A DNA stretch of 37,828 nt from Acidimicrobiia bacterium (GTDB lineage: Bacteria; Actinomycetota; Acidimicrobiia; IMCC26256; JAGNEX01), in NCBI GenBank assembly GCA_018003035.1, contig JAGNEX010000009.1, forward strand, positions 40,042 through 77,869, in the 5' to 3' direction. Position 1 is the first letter of the stretch; every line of letters starts with the position of its first letter. The position numbers and the translations under genes are program-made. The notes beneath the pieces were generated by a model. The model worked only from the letters and a program-made list of their open reading frames with translations, was not told the DNA's origin and did no database searches. Positions 7,997-16,871 of the stretch are shown here, one piece after another.

Positions 7997-8989
7997 CTAG
8001 TGGGGGAGTTCTAGAACCGCCTTGCCGAAGATCGCGTTGGAATCGAGCGCCGCGTAGGCGGCTTCGGCACCTGAAAGATCGAAAACAGCGTCCACAGGGA
8101 GGCGCAACGTGCCGTCCTCAAGGGCTGCTCCCCAGCGTTCCGCAAACGAAGTAGCAACCGCGGCCTTCTCGGTCGCAGTTCGACTACGTAAAACCGTGCC
8201 CTTCAGGGTGAGGCGCTTGGTCATCAGCGAGAGGAGGTTCATCTCGGTTTTGATACCGGCCATCGTTCCGATCACAACAATGCGCCCGAACTGAGCAGCG
8301 ACAGCCACATCGGCAGCGACGTAGTCGCCCCCAACAAGTTCGAGGGTGACGTCGGGGGAGACCCCGGCGGACAGCAACGCCTGGGCGATGTCTTTGGCGG
8401 AGGAAATGCCTGCCGTCGAGACTCCGATATCCATGCCGAGCTGACCGGCCGCGGTCAGCTTGTCCACCGAACGAGCGGTGCCCGCAACCCGCGCTCCCAT
8501 CAGATGGGCAAGACGGCACCCGGCAGCACCGACACCCGAGCCAATGGCATTGATGAGCACCAGTTCCCCGGGGGAGGCCTCAGCCTGGCACAAGGCATCC
8601 CAGGCGGTAAACGCTGCCTCAGGAACCGCCGCCGCCTCTGCCCAGGACATGCTGTCGGGGATGGTTACACACTGGGCGGCGTCGGTGATGACAAAACCCG
8701 CTTGGGCGCCCCCTGCGACGATCCCCATGACCCGTCGACCTATCAGTTCGGCCCCGGCATCATCAGCGGACTCCACCACCTCGCCGGAAAACTCAAGGCC
8801 AGGGATGTCGGGAACGATCCCTTCGGGCGCTGGGTAGGCGCCAGCGCGCTGCAGCAGGTCGGCACGGTTGAGTCCGGCAGCATGAACCTTGACGAGGACT
8901 TGTCCAGGACCCGGAGTCGGAACTGGCCGATCGGCGATGACTAGCGAGCCATCCCCAGGGAAAACGACAGCTTGCATCTGGGAAGTCAC
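7997..8989 (-). CDS. NAD(P)H:quinone oxidoreductase, zinc-free MDR family (PIG3-like)
   Basis: This 330-residue medium-chain dehydrogenase/reductase of the quinone oxidoreductase (zeta-crystallin/PIG3) group would reduce quinones with NADPH in the cytoplasm. Typical features are HAAGLNRADLLQRAG near the N-terminus, PGLEFSGEV, and a Rossmann motif NAIGSGVGAAG. The catalytic zinc cysteines of alcohol dehydrogenases are absent. The GTG at 8989 is preferred over a longer frame (to 9067) because AAAGGA lies ten bases upstream and the family begins there. The gene follows the channel gene by 22 bases and precedes the deacetylase gene by nine. Confidence 0.88.
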   Translation of the reverse strand: MTSQMQAVVFPGDGSLVIADRPVPTPGPGQVLVKVHAAGLNRADLLQRAGAYPAPEGIVPDIPGLEFSGEVVESADDAGAELIGRRVMGIVAGGAQAGFVITDAAQCVTIPDSMSWAEAAAVPEAAFTAWDALCQAEASPGELVLINAIGSGVGAAGCRLAHLMGARVAGTARSVDKLTAAGQLGMDIGVSTAGISSAKDIAQALLSAGVSPDVTLELVGGDYVAADVAVAAQFGRIVVIGTMAGIKTEMNLLSLMTKRLTLKGTVLRSRTATEKAAVATSFAERWGAALEDGTLRLPVDAVFDLSGAEAAYAALDSNAIFGKAVLELPH

Positions 8990-9011
8990 GTCGCGCCGTT
9001 CCTTTGGGGTG

Positions 9012-9836
9012 CTACGAGTTTGTCGTGCCCTCGTCGAGTTCCGGCACGAACTGCGTGCCGATCGCATCGGGATCTTGTGCTTTGACCACGGTGAGGGGCT
9101 GTTCTAGCAGCATCGTGTGCCGGATGTGCGTGACCGTTCCGTCAACGTTGCGGACCTCGATGGTCACCGGGTGAACGGCCAGTACTTCGCCGCTCAAATC
9201 CCCGTTGCTGAGTCGATCGCCCGTTCCAACGATGCGGCGGACGTACCGGCCGGTCGACATTTCGTTTGCGAGGTCGTGTCCGCCCAAACCAACCAGCAAA
9301 GCGAACGAAAGGGCCAGCGCGAACACCACGCCGCCGGTCAGGATGAGCAGAATGCTCGTGTCGACGCCCAGCTGGGAGAGGGCAAAGATCGTGGCGAGCA
9401 CCAGGATTGCGATCCGGACGGCGCTCGCGACCTCGGGCCGCTGTTGACCGGTAGCCCGCAACATCGACTCGTTGACCGCCGTGGACAACAACGTCGCGAC
9501 CACGTTGCCGAGCAGCAGGATCGTGCCAGCGATCATCAGCTTGGGAATGAAGTTGACCAGGGAATCGGGCAGCTTTTCGAGCGTTTCGGGATCGACAATC
9601 GCCAAAGCTGCCAGCGTGCCAACGACCACACAGATCGACAGCACAAGGCTGGCTGCGGCGTTCGCGAACTGGTGAAATGCCCGCGTCCGCTTGGGTGACA
9701 TCAGGAAGCTGCGGACGACCCGGGCAAGGGTTGCGCCGACGAAAGCGCCAGCGATCACGGCGACCGTCGCCCACAACCACGGACTGCTCAAGACACCAAC
9801 CCCGAGGCAGAAACTTTGAGCTGCTTGGATGTTCAC
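9012..9836 (-). CDS. Mechanosensitive-channel-like membrane protein (MscS / TM-helix family)
   Basis: This 274-residue protein has about five membrane helices, the last of them glycine/alanine-rich with LLVGLGGHDLANEM, like the pore helix of small-conductance mechanosensitive channels. A short soluble beta domain follows (GTGDRLSNGDLSGEVLAVHPVTIEVRN), matching the start of the MscS beta domain, but the rest of the MscS cytoplasmic vestibule is missing. Related conserved TM-helix proteins have the same shortened form. It probably senses membrane tension or osmotic change. The GTG at 9836 has AGGAGT upstream; an earlier GTG at 9875 has none. It leads the channel / oxidoreductase / deacetylase operon. 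Confidence 0.7.
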   Translation of the reverse strand: MNIQAAQSFCLGVGVLSSPWLWATVAVIAGAFVGATLARVVRSFLMSPKRTRAFHQFANAAASLVLSICVVVGTLAALAIVDPETLEKLPDSLVNFIPKLMIAGTILLLGNVVATLLSTAVNESMLRATGQQRPEVASAVRIAILVLATIFALSQLGVDTSILLILTGGVVFALALSFALLVGLGGHDLANEMSTGRYVRRIVGTGDRLSNGDLSGEVLAVHPVTIEVRNVDGTVTHIRHTMLLEQPLTVVKAQDPDAIGTQFVPELDEGTTNS

Positions 9837-9879
9837 TGCTGTGTCCACTCCTGTCGCGAACCGGTTCGATCCCACTCAG

Positions 9880-9899
9880 CGCACCTGAACCGGTGCGCG
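9880..9899. repeat. Short inverted repeat upstream of the channel gene
   Basis: GCGCACC (9880-9886) and GGTGCGC (9893-9899) form a seven-base stem with a six-base loop, 44-63 bases upstream of the channel start. It could be an operator or leader hairpin. The rest of the 9837-10112 space has no gene that I can support. Confidence 0.35.
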
Positions 9900-10112
9900 A
9901 ACCAAGACGGTCGAACGGCAGAGCTGTCACGCTCAACGGATCGAGCGTAGAAGGGCAGCCCAAAACGCAGCCCGCATTTGTGGCGTTAACGCCGGTCAGT
10001 ATCGCTCGCAAGAACGACCGCTGCAAAAAACTTCTGTCGACTGGCGCGCACGACCAACGGACGGTGGAGCGTCTCGTGACGGAGCATTACCTGCTCAGAG
10101 ATAGAAATGACC

Positions 10113-10427
10113 TCAAGAGTCGGGTAGGAACATCATTACTTTTGCGGTGTCCTTCGCGGCACCGAAGAAGTCGAATGCGACCGCCACCGACTCACGATCA
10201 GGCTTCCGCCGTTCGAGCGCACGCTCGGTTCGTTCGGCAAGACCGGCAGGTGCTGCGAGCGCCGCTCGCAACATGTCACCGACACTGGCGCCGAGAGCAG
10301 CGATGTCGTCGAGACGACTCGCGCAACGGTCGCATTGATCGATATGCCGTCCGATCCTGTCGCCGAGGGGTGCCCCAGCGTCTGACCAGGAACGTATCTG
10401 TCGTTGTGAGGGGTGCGTGATAATCAT
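10113..10427 (-). CDS. Zinc-binding anti-sigma factor (ZAS type, soluble)
   Basis: This 104-residue protein has the zinc anti-sigma motif His28-x3-Cys32-x2-Cys35 (HIDQCDRC), with His5 as a possible fourth ligand. It has no membrane helix, so it resembles soluble, redox-responsive anti-sigma factors such as RsrA rather than membrane sensors. It would hold the neighbouring ECF sigma factor inactive until the zinc site is disturbed. The ATG at 10427 overlaps the sigma stop (ATGA); an in-frame ATG at 10436 is the alternative. The two genes therefore appear to be made in a coupled way. Confidence 0.8.
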   Translation of the reverse strand: MIITHPSQRQIRSWSDAGAPLGDRIGRHIDQCDRCASRLDDIAALGASVGDMLRAALAAPAGLAERTERALERRKPDRESVAVAFDFFGAAKDTAKVMMFLPDS

Positions 10428-10990
10428 CTTGACCATCCCGCTAGAGATTCGGTCAGGGCTTTGCGAGCCCTGAAGAGACGTGTCTTGACCGTCGGGAGAC
10501 TTACGTTCAAAGTTTCGGCAATCTCGTCGTACGACATGCCTTCCACCTCGCGTAACACAACGATCGTCTTACTTGTTTCGTCCAGTTCTTCCAGGGCCGC
10601 CCATAGTTCAGAAACGGCGGCACGCCCTTCGACCACACGTTCGATCGTGGTGTTCTCGGGCTGTTCTGGGAGCCAATCGGGTTCGTACGGGTCTTCTCGA
10701 ATGCGTCTGAGAGCGCTGACGGCGGTGTTGTGCGCAATCCGCAGAAGCCAGCCGCGCAGTGAGCCCTCTCCTCGGAAGGTCGGTAGGGCCTTCCAAGCCT
10801 TTACAAAGGTGTCCTGGGTAACGTCCTCGGCAAGCGCTCGATCTCGCACGATCGAAACAGCAACCCGAAAGACCGCTGCCGAATGTTCTCTGACGATTTC
10901 GCTGATGTCGTCAGGAACGGGCGGCATTGCTTGAGAAGTCGTTTGACCGTCTCCTGTTGCACCTGCGGTTCCGAAAGGTCGCGAAGACAT
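10424..10990 (-). CDS. ECF-family RNA polymerase sigma factor
   Basis: This 188-residue extracytoplasmic-function sigma factor shows region 2 (DRALAEDVTQDTFVKAWKAL, with TFRGEGSLRGWLLRIAHN) and region 4 with its helix-turn-helix (MSYDEIAETLNVSLPTVKTRLFRAR). It would redirect RNA polymerase to stress promoters. Starts are ambiguous: ATG at 10990 gives the usual ECF length, while ATG at 11029 would add 13 residues. The zinc anti-sigma gene follows with a four-base overlap, suggesting a redox- or envelope-stress switch. Its target promoters cannot be identified from the window alone. Confidence 0.92.
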   Translation of the reverse strand: MSSRPFGTAGATGDGQTTSQAMPPVPDDISEIVREHSAAVFRVAVSIVRDRALAEDVTQDTFVKAWKALPTFRGEGSLRGWLLRIAHNTAVSALRRIREDPYEPDWLPEQPENTTIERVVEGRAAVSELWAALEELDETSKTIVVLREVEGMSYDEIAETLNVSLPTVKTRLFRARKALTESLAGWSR

Positions 10991-11293
10991 CGAAACCTGT
11001 GACGCTGTTTGACGTTGCACTGATGCCATCACATCGAAGACTCGGTGTTGTAGCGGCAGCTCAACGAGACAACTTGGAATCGGGGAAGTCGCCAGCACGG
11101 TCCGTAGACGTGGTGTCGGCGCGAAAGTCGCGAGGATTATCTATTGAGGCTGCAGCGGCGCGAACGGGAGAGAAGCTACCACGCTTCGTCGAACAGACCC
11201 GGGGCCGTATGTCCAGGGCGCCCGCCAAGGGCCCGTCTTGGCGTCACCCCCCGCCCCCACGGCGCGCCGGAAGTCGCGCTCGAACGCGAGCGA
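10991..11293. other. Intergenic stretch, no supported gene
   Basis: This stretch lies between the sigma gene start and the stop of the PAP2 gene, both on the minus strand. It must contain the sigma-factor promoter, but no clear -35/-10 pair stands out by eye. The open frames seen on the plus strand have no supporting start or product. Confidence 0.45.
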
Positions 11294-11950
11294 TCAGGCG
11301 GGCAGCGTCAACGTGCCTTGGGGTTCGCGGCGCTGCTGGAGCTGTTGCACCTTGTGGATTGCCGCCCGCGATGCGAAGCCGAGGCCCAGGCCGATGACAC
11401 TGCCGACTAGGACATCGGACGCGTGATGCATCCGGGTGTGGACGCGGGAGTACGCGACCAACGCCGCAAGCGCGTAATAGAACGGCGCCAGCGGGTCGTC
11501 GTCGGCGAGCACCACTGCAGCGGAGAAAGCGCTGGCTGCATGGCCCGAGGGGAACGAACTTGTGATGGGGCGGTGCATGCCCATCTGCAGATCGTCTTGG
11601 AATCCTTCGGGGCGAGGGCGGTTGAACAGCGGTTTGAGCGCTCCATTGACCAGCCCCGACTGGACGATTTGAGAGGCGTAGAGCCCCATCGGAAATCCCG
11701 CGTGGCGCCGAGAGACTGCGCCCCGGACCGTGCCGACCGTGAACCAGAGCAACGAGTGGTCGGCGGCCGATGACAGCGCCGAGAAAAAACGGTCGCTGCC
11801 TGCCGAGCGACGGCGGTCGACCTGGCGGGCTACCGCCTCATCGAACTTGTCGACTTGCTTCCAGATTGCGAGCGCTCGGCGCGACGGGGCGCGGTCGCTT
11901 TGCTTGAGTCCCGGAGCAAACGTCTCGACCAACTGATTTAGAACGTCCAT
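11294..11950 (-). CDS. PAP2-family phosphatase
   Basis: This 218-residue membrane phosphatase of the PAP2 / undecaprenyl-pyrophosphate phosphatase superfamily carries all three catalytic motifs: K106-x6-R113-P114, PSGH at 134-137, and S168-R169-x5-H175-x3-D179. Several hydrophobic helices surround them. Family members dephosphorylate phosphatidic acid, isoprenyl pyrophosphates or phosphoglycolipids at the membrane. Genes of this type near cell-wall genes often recycle lipid carriers. The ATG is 12 bases after the stop of the nuclease gene, so both are probably in one transcript. The exact lipid substrate is not knowable here. Confidence 0.88.
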   Translation of the reverse strand: MDVLNQLVETFAPGLKQSDRAPSRRALAIWKQVDKFDEAVARQVDRRRSAGSDRFFSALSSAADHSLLWFTVGTVRGAVSRRHAGFPMGLYASQIVQSGLVNGALKPLFNRPRPEGFQDDLQMGMHRPITSSFPSGHAASAFSAAVVLADDDPLAPFYYALAALVAYSRVHTRMHHASDVLVGSVIGLGLGFASRAAIHKVQQLQQRREPQGTLTLPA

Positions 11951-11962
11951 CGCGGGGCAACT

Positions 11963-13030
11963 CTAGGCGCGGAGGCCCTGCGGATCTTCGGCGGACGGTG
12001 ACAGGCGTGCCGGGTTCTTGAGCGATGGATGGATTGCGCGCTCTGCGACTCCGGCGGGGAGGAGGGCTATGAGATCTGACGCGGTTGCCGGATCGCCGCC
12101 GAACTGCGGACAGTGGGGCTTGTAAAAGCACCAAGAACACAAGACGCCAGACTTTGGACGGAAGTCGTTGCGTGCACATGCAGTTTCGATGGCGTTCCAC
12201 ACAGCCCGGGTGCGTACGGAGACGCCCCGTGTGCTCTGTTCGGTGGGCGTTGCGATGATCGCTTCGGGGGTGGACAGGTAGAGCAGCTGAACTTTTGCCG
12301 GTCTGCGGCCAAACATCGCTTCGCATAGCCAGGAGTAAATGTGTACCCCGTGGAGCGAGGACCGTTCAAAGCCTTCCCGGGGAGGTTTACCCGTTTTGTA
12401 GTCGGTGACGATGAGCTGCCCGTCGGTGACCTCGAGCCGGTCGATGACGCCCCGTAGGAACGGTCCCGTCCCCGGTTGACCATCGCCCAGGCCCGCGCCG
12501 ACGAGTACTTCGATGCCGATTGGGTTGATTGTGGTGGGGTCCTCGAGCTTGAAGTAGTTCTCGACGAGCTGGCGTGCCTCTGCGAACAACTTGTCGCGGC
12601 CGGCCTGGTCGAGGTCGAGGCCGGTGAAGTCGGAGTGATCGCTCAACTCTTGGTAGGCGGTGTCTAGGTCGGCTTGAGCGGCGTCGATTGTGCGCTCCTG
12701 TGGTTCACGCAGCATCAACCGCTCAAGCGCTCGGTGGACGAGGGTGCCTTTTGAGGCAGCGGCGCCCGGAGGTTGAGGGATTCCGTCGATCGTCTCGAAG
12801 CGGAACGCGAGCGGACAATTGGTAAACGAGGCGACCTTGGACGGCGACAAGGTCCGTGGCAGCCGCAAGGTCGCCTCAGAGCCGCTGACGTCGGCGGTCG
12901 TATCTGCTCCGCCCGCGGACACAGAACTAGATGCCGGGCGCTGCGTTTCGTGAGGCTGGTCGGACAACGGTTGCGCCGAAACCAGCTGATCGGCTTCCGG
13001 TTGGGTGGGTGTGTCCGCTGTGGTGCTCAT
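11963..13030 (-). CDS. PD-(D/E)XK nuclease with Fe-S-type cysteines (RecB/Cas4-like)
   Basis: This 355-residue protein has a disordered N-terminal 55 residues and then a RecB-type nuclease domain. The catalytic set is His99 (VHRALE), Asp197 (GVIDR), Asp210 and Lys212 (TDYKTGK). Four cysteines placed as in AddB, Cas4 and related Fe-S nucleases are present: Cys72 (FTNCPLAF) before the core, and Cys298, Cys301, Cys307 (CSWCFYKPHC) after it. It probably binds a 4Fe-4S cluster and cuts DNA in repair or processing. The start at 13030 is preferred because a -10-like TATCCT (13043-13038 on the minus strand) ends seven bases upstream, suggesting a leaderless message. A longer frame to 13273 is of non-conserved composition and was rejected. 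No Cas genes or CRISPR repeats are nearby. Confidence 0.88.
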   Translation of the reverse strand: MSTTADTPTQPEADQLVSAQPLSDQPHETQRPASSSVSAGGADTTADVSGSEATLRLPRTLSPSKVASFTNCPLAFRFETIDGIPQPPGAAASKGTLVHRALERLMLREPQERTIDAAQADLDTAYQELSDHSDFTGLDLDQAGRDKLFAEARQLVENYFKLEDPTTINPIGIEVLVGAGLGDGQPGTGPFLRGVIDRLEVTDGQLIVTDYKTGKPPREGFERSSLHGVHIYSWLCEAMFGRRPAKVQLLYLSTPEAIIATPTEQSTRGVSVRTRAVWNAIETACARNDFRPKSGVLCSWCFYKPHCPQFGGDPATASDLIALLPAGVAERAIHPSLKNPARLSPSAEDPQGLRA

Positions 13031-13290
13031 GCGAACCAGGATACAAACCGCATACGACAACGCTGCTCCGGTGGCGCGGTCGAGGCGACGGCTCAGAGCC
13101 TTGTTGACGTTGTGGGCACGAACCGGCAGCAGGCCGCGCGGCGGGCGGTAGGATCGCCGACGCGAACGGTTCCCTCGTAGGGACTTCGGCACGATCGGAC
13201 CCGGAATTGAAACCGCCGAGTCGCCCGCGCCGGCCCACGGGTCGGAGTTGTTCACATCTGTGCGGAAGCCCAAAACAAATGAGGTGCATG

Positions 13291-14307
13291 GTGAAGGTCG
13301 ACGGAAGCTTGATGGGCGTCAGCCCCAAAGACGCCGCGAAACAGGCGAAGACCCTCGAGTCGCAGGGCTATGACGGCGTCTTTACCGCCGAAACCGACCA
13401 CGATCCCTTCTTCCCTCTGCTGCTGGCGGCGGAACACAGCGAGACCCTCCATCTGGGTACCGCGATCACGGTGGCTTTTCCCAGAAGTCCGATGCAGCTC
13501 GCTCAAACCGCTTACGACCTCACCCGCTACAGCGACGGTCGCTTTACGTTGGGGCTTGGATCACAGATCAAGGCTCATATTGAGAAGCGGTTCTCGGCGA
13601 CCTGGAGTAAACCCGCGGACCGCATGCTCGACTACATCTCCGCGCTTCGGGCGATCTGGGATTGCTGGGCTCATGGATCCAAGCTCGACTATCGGGGCGA
13701 GTTTTACAACCACACGCTGATGACGCCGTTTTTCAATCCCGGCCCGCAAGCTGCGGGGATTCCGACCGTCGCCCTCGCTGCGGTGGGGCCAAGGATGACG
13801 CGTGTCGCCGGACAAGTCGCCGACGGCATGATCTTGCATGGCTTTACGACCGAGCGTTACGTCCGCGAAGTGACGTTACCGATGGTGAATGAGGGTCTTG
13901 CCGCGTCCGGTCGACTCCCAGCCGACTTCACCTATTCGTGCCCCGTGTTCATCGTCACCGGCGAGAACGACGATGACACGGCAAAGGCCGCTCAAGCGGT
14001 GCGCCAACAGATCGCGTTCTACGGTTCGACCCCGGCGTACTGGCAGGTGCTCGATATGCACGGCTGGGTCGGTGTGGGCGAGAAGCTGAACGCTCTGTCG
14101 AAGGCCGGTGAATGGGCCAAGATGGGCGATCTGATCACCGACGAAATGCTCGATGCGTTCGCCATCGTGGCAACACCCGACCAGGTGGCTCGCCGACTCC
14201 ATGATCGCTTCGGAGATGTGATCGAGCGCGTCAGCTTTTACGCCCCGTACGCGGTCCCTGAAGACCTGTGGCCCAGTGTCATTGCCGATATCAAGGCGAT
14301 TGGCTAA
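13291..14307 (+). CDS. F420-dependent LLM-class oxidoreductase (TIGR03617-like)
   Basis: This 338-residue luciferase-like monooxygenase-fold protein would use deazaflavin F420 rather than FMN. Typical segments are the N-terminal KVDGSLMG, GYDGVFTAETDHDPFFPL, LGTAITVAFPRSPM, GRFTLGLGSQIKAHIEKRF and VGPRMTRVAGQVADG. The closest pattern that I recognise is the actinobacterial TIGR03617 group, whose substrates are unknown. GTG at 13291 is chosen because GAGG lies six bases upstream and the family starts at this point; ATG at 13288 is almost equivalent. The next gene follows after 41 bases on the same strand. Confidence 0.88.
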   Translation: MKVDGSLMGVSPKDAAKQAKTLESQGYDGVFTAETDHDPFFPLLLAAEHSETLHLGTAITVAFPRSPMQLAQTAYDLTRYSDGRFTLGLGSQIKAHIEKRFSATWSKPADRMLDYISALRAIWDCWAHGSKLDYRGEFYNHTLMTPFFNPGPQAAGIPTVALAAVGPRMTRVAGQVADGMILHGFTTERYVREVTLPMVNEGLAASGRLPADFTYSCPVFIVTGENDDDTAKAAQAVRQQIAFYGSTPAYWQVLDMHGWVGVGEKLNALSKAGEWAKMGDLITDEMLDAFAIVATPDQVARRLHDRFGDVIERVSFYAPYAVPEDLWPSVIADIKAIG

Positions 14308-14348
14308 GCGCCGGGTGTGAACGCTTCGTTGCGAAGAGCCAGTCTGAG

Positions 14349-16871
14349 ATGAAACCGAGACGAGCCGGCGGCGGGCCGGTGGTGTATCTCGGCGATGGGG
14401 GGGCGGGTAAGAGCTTCGCCCTTCGAAGGCTGGCCGAGCAGGTACGGACCCGCTCAACGATTCTTTGGGTGCGAACAAGCCTCGGGGGAGATGCAACGTT
14501 CCAGCTCTCCCAGGGTTCGGAGCACTGGCTCGCGCCAGATCTGGGCGAGGGCCTCGCCGGCCTCAGCGCCGACGATTCGGTGTTCATCGATGGTGCCCAC
14601 AGGCTGAACGGGAACGAGTGGTCCATTTTGGAGACCATGTGGGGTCGGGGAGACGGCCCCACAGAGTTGGTCGCGACCGCGGCGGCGGGCCCGCTGCGGG
14701 TGGGGCTCGGTTTGCCGGAATGGTTCGCGATGTCGGCGGAACGGCGAGAACTTGCGCCGTGGTCACCCGAAGAATTCAGCAAGTTTTGTCAAGTAGAGGT
14801 TGACCAGCACCTTTCTGACGACCGAGCGGCAGCAATCGTGGACCGGAGCGGGGGGCTGCCTCGGTGGCTGGTCATGGCATCAGCGTCGATTGCTGCGAAC
14901 CAACTCTCTGAGGACTGCTCGGTGCCGCCGCTTGTGGTCTCGTACTTACACGACCAGCTGGCCGAACTTGACCAGGCGCTGCAAAGAAATTCACGGGCCC
15001 GGGGTTTGCCTCTCGGCGTGACCGCTGATGGAGTGCTCGCCGCATGGAGCGTGCTCTGCACAACTCATGCGGCGGTGACCGATCCCTTGGTGGCGGTTTC
15101 TTTGGGACTGGACCAGGCCGATGCGGTGGGGTTAGCCGGGCTGTTTCACGCTTTGGGGTGGGTGGACGCGACATCGCGGCCCATCCCATGGATCGCGGCC
15201 GCCGCCTCGACATTGATCGGTGGATCGCAACACAGCGGCCCACACCACGCGGATCAACAGCTCGCCCTGGCTGTGCTGCAGGCCGAGGCGGAGGAGTGGT
15301 TGGGGTGTCGTGCGACGACCCTGGCCCTCTTGAGCGCTGAGTCGATCCCCAACACCGCAGCGGCCAGCGGTGGGGCGATGCGCTCGGGCATGGCTTCGCA
15401 AGGAGTGCCGGCACGTCTGCTCTATGCGCTCGCCGAGTTGGAGTTGGGCGCCTTGCCGTCTGTCCCGATCAGGTTTGGGTCCGATCCGTTGCTCGGTGCG
15501 TTCGTCCTGCTTTGGAACTCGCACCGGCTACCCGGCGCGCCGCAAGATGCCGACCAGACGTCCAGATCGCATCCCGCAAACCAGGGTGACGAGCCTGGAG
15601 TCTCGGGCGAGCTTTCGGCCCTCCTCGCGTGGCTGTGGGAAGTTCGCGACCTTGTAGCTGCAGCGCAGGGAGGCGACGCGCAGAGGTGTGCGTACGTGTT
15701 GCGCAGGGTGTCGCGGTTGGCGCCGCGGGCTCCGGCCGGGGCGTTCGGTGTACCGACGGTGGCCAGGCTCGTCTCGCTTGCCGTCTCTGCTGTGGACCGG
15801 CTCGTCTGGAGCGTTCGCAGCACCCTGCCTGGTCTGGCCGGATTGTCGAATTCCGCCCTTGCGCAACCGTTTGGCTCGGACAGTGAGGACTCCGTCGCCT
15901 CCCCTCTCGATCGCGTCGATGGGGGTGTGGTCAAGGCGTTTTGGGACACCGTTACGGTTCCCGGCCAGCGAACGTTCTCGACATTGCAGCAACGCAACGA
16001 CCAGTTCGGGTGCCGCGCTGCGTTGTGGGTTGAGGGCGCGGATCTGGTTCGAGCCACCCGGGTCTCGGATGTTTCGTCGATGAGCGGACGGGGCGTCGCC
16101 TGGCTCTACGGGCTGCTTGGCGTCGAGTCGACGCTGGATGAGTTGGCGATGCTGATGGAAGCGGTGGTTCTCGCTGCGAGACTGGAACGCCAGGACCTCG
16201 CCGAAGCGGTGCTGGAACGTGCGCGGGCGCTGAGCCCGCTCGGAAGTCTCTGGACGTCGCGGCTGGCCTGGGTGGTGCTGCGATCGGACATGATCATCGG
16301 TGCAGGCGGGCTCGCGCCCGACGACGGGCCCGGCTCGCTTCGTTCGGTCACGGGCGGAGTGGATCGAGACCTCTGGTCGGACGCATGCATTGCATTGGCG
16401 GCCGCTGTGCAGGACCCGGAGGCCCCGCAGTCGCCGGCGACGTCGGCTCAAGGAGGACCCTCGCGAGATGGCGCGGGGCAACAACCCGTTCAGCTGGCCC
16501 GCGAAATCCCCGGCGAGTCGTCGATCACGGCGTTGGCGGAACGTATGTTGAGCGCAGGCTGGGCAGATGATGCTCGTTGGCTGCTCGGGACGGCGGCTCT
16601 GGCTCACAGCGACCCTGATGAGGCGGGCAAACTGCTGATGCAAGCCCGCGATGTGATCGACCGATCGGTGACAGGTATCGGCGCTTTGTCCGCCCGCGAG
16701 GCTGAGGTGGGATCGCTGGTCGCCTTGGGGCACACCCACCGCGAGATCGGCGCGCTGTTGTTTATCTCACCCAAGACTGTCGAACACCACGTGGCGGCGA
16801 TTCGCCGCAAACTCGGCGTGACCCGGCGCGTGGAGCTATTGGCCGCTCTAGCTGCATTGCGCTCTGGTTAA
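14349..16871 (+). CDS. Large ATP-binding LuxR-type regulator (LAL family, IniR-like)
   Basis: This 840-residue regulator has a P-loop at 15-22 (GDGGAGKS), a Walker B-like SVFIDGAH at 77-84, a long helical sensor region, and a LuxR/GerE helix-turn-helix at the C-terminus (SAREAEVGSLVALGHTHREI, then SPKTVEHHVAAIRRKLGV). LAL proteins hydrolyse ATP and activate transcription on binding an inducer. Mycobacterial IniR, which controls the dynamin operon iniBAC, is a LAL of about the same length, and here too dynamin genes lie nearby, so an IniR-like role is inferred. The ATG at 14349 lies just before the P-loop region; the longer frame overlaps the upstream gene. Two exported-protein genes follow on the same strand. 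Confidence 0.88.
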   Translation: MKPRRAGGGPVVYLGDGGAGKSFALRRLAEQVRTRSTILWVRTSLGGDATFQLSQGSEHWLAPDLGEGLAGLSADDSVFIDGAHRLNGNEWSILETMWGRGDGPTELVATAAAGPLRVGLGLPEWFAMSAERRELAPWSPEEFSKFCQVEVDQHLSDDRAAAIVDRSGGLPRWLVMASASIAANQLSEDCSVPPLVVSYLHDQLAELDQALQRNSRARGLPLGVTADGVLAAWSVLCTTHAAVTDPLVAVSLGLDQADAVGLAGLFHALGWVDATSRPIPWIAAAASTLIGGSQHSGPHHADQQLALAVLQAEAEEWLGCRATTLALLSAESIPNTAAASGGAMRSGMASQGVPARLLYALAELELGALPSVPIRFGSDPLLGAFVLLWNSHRLPGAPQDADQTSRSHPANQGDEPGVSGELSALLAWLWEVRDLVAAAQGGDAQRCAYVLRRVSRLAPRAPAGAFGVPTVARLVSLAVSAVDRLVWSVRSTLPGLAGLSNSALAQPFGSDSEDSVASPLDRVDGGVVKAFWDTVTVPGQRTFSTLQQRNDQFGCRAALWVEGADLVRATRVSDVSSMSGRGVAWLYGLLGVESTLDELAMLMEAVVLAARLERQDLAEAVLERARALSPLGSLWTSRLAWVVLRSDMIIGAGGLAPDDGPGSLRSVTGGVDRDLWSDACIALAAAVQDPEAPQSPATSAQGGPSRDGAGQQPVQLAREIPGESSITALAERMLSAGWADDARWLLGTAALAHSDPDEAGKLLMQARDVIDRSVTGIGALSAREAEVGSLVALGHTHREIGALLFISPKTVEHHVAAIRRKLGVTRRVELLAALAALRSG

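Noticed and set aside
9860..9880. GGTTCGATCCCA resembles a tRNA T-arm
   Set aside because: The flanking bases do not pair and no acceptor, D or anticodon arm can be found around it.
11963..13030. Cas4 of a CRISPR system
   Set aside because: No CRISPR repeats or other cas genes are present; the protein is longer than Cas4 and fits the wider RecB-like Fe-S nuclease family.
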